This document shows, in pieces, positions 5,295 through 6,296 of a stretch of 6,296 bases of DNA. The position numbers were made by a program, and so were the translations under genes. How positions within the stretch are numbered: the stretch's first letter is position 1; the number at the start of each line of letters is the position of its first letter. The DNA is from CAXMST01 sp963793415. GTDB taxonomy: Bacteria; Actinomycetota; Thermoleophilia; Solirubrobacterales; 70-9. The stretch spans positions 1-6,296 of the forward strand of contig CAWCAC010000001.1 in NCBI GenBank assembly GCA_963793415.1, written 5' to 3'. Below the pieces are notes generated by a model. The model was not told where the DNA came from. It did no database searches and saw only the letters and a program-made list of their open reading frames with translations.

Positions 5295-6296
5295 TTGACG
5301 ATCAGGGTCCCCAGCGCGGACCTCACCTCACTGGTGGGGCGGTGCTTCGAGCGGGCCGGCATGGCCTCGAGCGACGCCGAGCGCGTCGCCGACGTGCTGG
5401 TCGACGCGAACCTCCGTGGCCATGACTCCCACGGCGTCGCCCGCGTGCCCGCCTATCTGCGACGGTTCGCAGCCGGTGCGACCGGCGGCGGCGAAGCGAT
5501 CGGCGAGCCGCAGGGAGAGGGCCCGCTGCGACGGGTGGACGCCGGCGCTGCGCTCGGCCCGCTGGCCGGCCTGCGCGGCACCGAGCTCGCCGGCGCGCTC
5601 GCCCGCGATCACGGGATCGGATTGGTCGCGGTCGGTAACAGCTCGCACTTCGGCGCCGCCGGCTTCTTCGCGCGGCGGATCGCCGAACGCGATCTGATCG
5701 GCGCGGTCGCGACGAACGGGCCCGCGAACATGGCTCCCCACGGCTCCAACCGGCCGTTCCTCGGGACCAACGCCCTGGCGGTCGGGATCCCCGTCGGCGA
5801 CGGGGAGCAGTTCGTGCTCGACATGTCCTCCAGCCTCGCCGCCCGAGGCAGGATCATCCGCAAGCGCGAGCTCGGCGAGCCGCTCGAGCCCGGCCTGGCG
5901 CTCGATGCCGAGGGAAAGCCGACCGAGGACGCGGCCGCGGCGCTGGCCGGGGCCGTGCTGCCGTTCGCCGGCCCGAAGGGCAGCGGGCTGGCACTCGCCA
6001 TCTCGCTCGCGATCGGGATGCTCGCCGGAGCCAGCTTCGACGACGAGGCGGGCCGCTCCCAGGGTGACGATCCGACTCCCCAGGACATCGGCCACATCTT
6101 TCTCGCGATCGACCCCTGGCGCCTGGCTGACCGCGAGCAGGTCGAATCGCGAATCGCGGGGCTCGTCGAGCGGCTCCATTCCCTGCTGCCGCCGCTGGCT
6201 TCGACCGTGTCCTCTACCCCGGGGAGCGCGGCGAGCTCGAGCGCAGCGAGCGGCTCGCACGCGGCGCTGCCGCTCGCCCCGCAGGAGCTGACGAAC
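5295..6296 (+). CDS. Malate/L-lactate dehydrogenase family (Ldh_2) oxidoreductase, with apparent compensating frameshifts (3' end beyond window)
   Basis: The frame runs 334 codons to the window edge with no stop. It belongs to the Ldh_2 family (malate, L-sulfolactate, ureidoglycolate and related dehydrogenases), cytoplasmic NAD(P)-dependent enzymes that oxidise 2-hydroxyacids. Key marks are RGHDSHGVARVPAY beginning at Arg41 with the conserved His/Asp/His, NSSHFGAAGFF with His118, NMAPHGS, GTNALA (157-162), LDMSSS with Asp176, and FAGPKGSGLALAISL near the C-terminal core. The start is TTG 5295, 9 nt after GGAG at 5282-5285 and 18 bp after the RraA stop; it gives the family's usual N-terminus, whereas ATG 5361 would remove about 22 residues. 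From about 6197 to 6268 the conserved tail (GFDRVLYPGERGELERSERL) reads in another frame, and the original frame resumes as LPLAPQEL. The substrate specificity cannot be assigned. Most of the family length is present. Confidence 0.85.
   Translation, partial: MTIRVPSADLTSLVGRCFERAGMASSDAERVADVLVDANLRGHDSHGVARVPAYLRRFAAGATGGGEAIGEPQGEGPLRRVDAGAALGPLAGLRGTELAGALARDHGIGLVAVGNSSHFGAAGFFARRIAERDLIGAVATNGPANMAPHGSNRPFLGTNALAVGIPVGDGEQFVLDMSSSLAARGRIIRKRELGEPLEPGLALDAEGKPTEDAAAALAGAVLPFAGPKGSGLALAISLAIGMLAGASFDDEAGRSQGDDPTPQDIGHIFLAIDPWRLADREQVESRIAGLVERLHSLLPPLASTVSSTPGSAASSSAASGSHAALPLAPQELTN
6194..6270 (+). other. Segment between two apparent compensating 1-bp indels
   Basis: In the gene frame this part reads as a Ser/Ala-rich string beginning LASTVSSTPG, unlike any Ldh_2 tail. 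In the frame starting at 6197 it reads GFDRVLYPGERGE and on to ERSERLARGA, the expected family C-terminus. Restoring one G in the CCGCCGCTGG run near 6194-6198 and removing one base near 6266-6270 would join the parts into PPAGF...LARGA-PLAPQEL. Either a sequencing or assembly error, or a real mutation pair. Confidence 0.7.

Noticed and set aside
5328..6260. Minus-strand frame of 310 codons opposite the Ldh_2 gene
   Set aside because: Antisense to RGHDSHG, SSHFG and other conserved Ldh_2 motifs; its translation is Arg/Gly/Ala-rich without domains.

Overview
This GC-rich 6.3 kb window has the base composition, GC-ending codons and gene families of a high-GC actinobacterium. Thermoleophilia/Solirubrobacterales is my best guess, but that is inference, because no marker gene is present. 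Two transcription units diverge from a 27-bp gap at 2986-3012.

Left, minus strand: a WbuB-like family 4 glycosyltransferase (2985 to 1774) is followed, after a 195-bp spacer, by a secreted protein (1578 to beyond position 1). The secreted protein has a signal peptide, a parallel beta-helix, a Pro/Glu linker, a Lys/Arg patch and the first RTX-like Ca-binding repeats, and its C-terminus is cut off by the window edge. This gene stays open to the edge. The spacer holds a 22-bp perfect palindrome just after the glycosyltransferase stop, a second short inverted repeat, and what reads as a class I cyclic-di-GMP (GEMM-I) riboswitch. The riboswitch abuts the Shine-Dalgarno sequence of the secreted protein. 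Together these suggest surface or matrix functions, with the secreted protein controlled by c-di-GMP.

Right, plus strand: a tight operon encodes an amidohydrolase_2-family protein (3013-4113), a Rieske [2Fe-2S] ferredoxin-like protein overlapping it by ATGA (4110-4514), an RraA/HMG-aldolase-family protein (4533-5276), and an Ldh_2 (malate/L-lactate dehydrogenase) family protein (5295 to beyond 6296). This looks like a catabolic cassette for an unidentified, probably carboxylated or hydroxylated organic acid. A plausible division of labour is decarboxylation or hydrolysis by the amidohydrolase, electron transfer by the Rieske protein, retro-aldol cleavage to pyruvate or oxaloacetate by the RraA protein, and NAD(P)-linked 2-hydroxyacid oxidation by the Ldh_2 protein. 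The substrate cannot be read from the sequence. No oxygenase large subunit is visible in the window.

The Ldh_2 gene carries an apparent pair of compensating single-base indels near its 3' end: about 24 codons of the family's conserved C-terminus read in another frame, and the original frame then resumes. I see no rRNA, tRNA, CRISPR array, insertion sequence or integrase.
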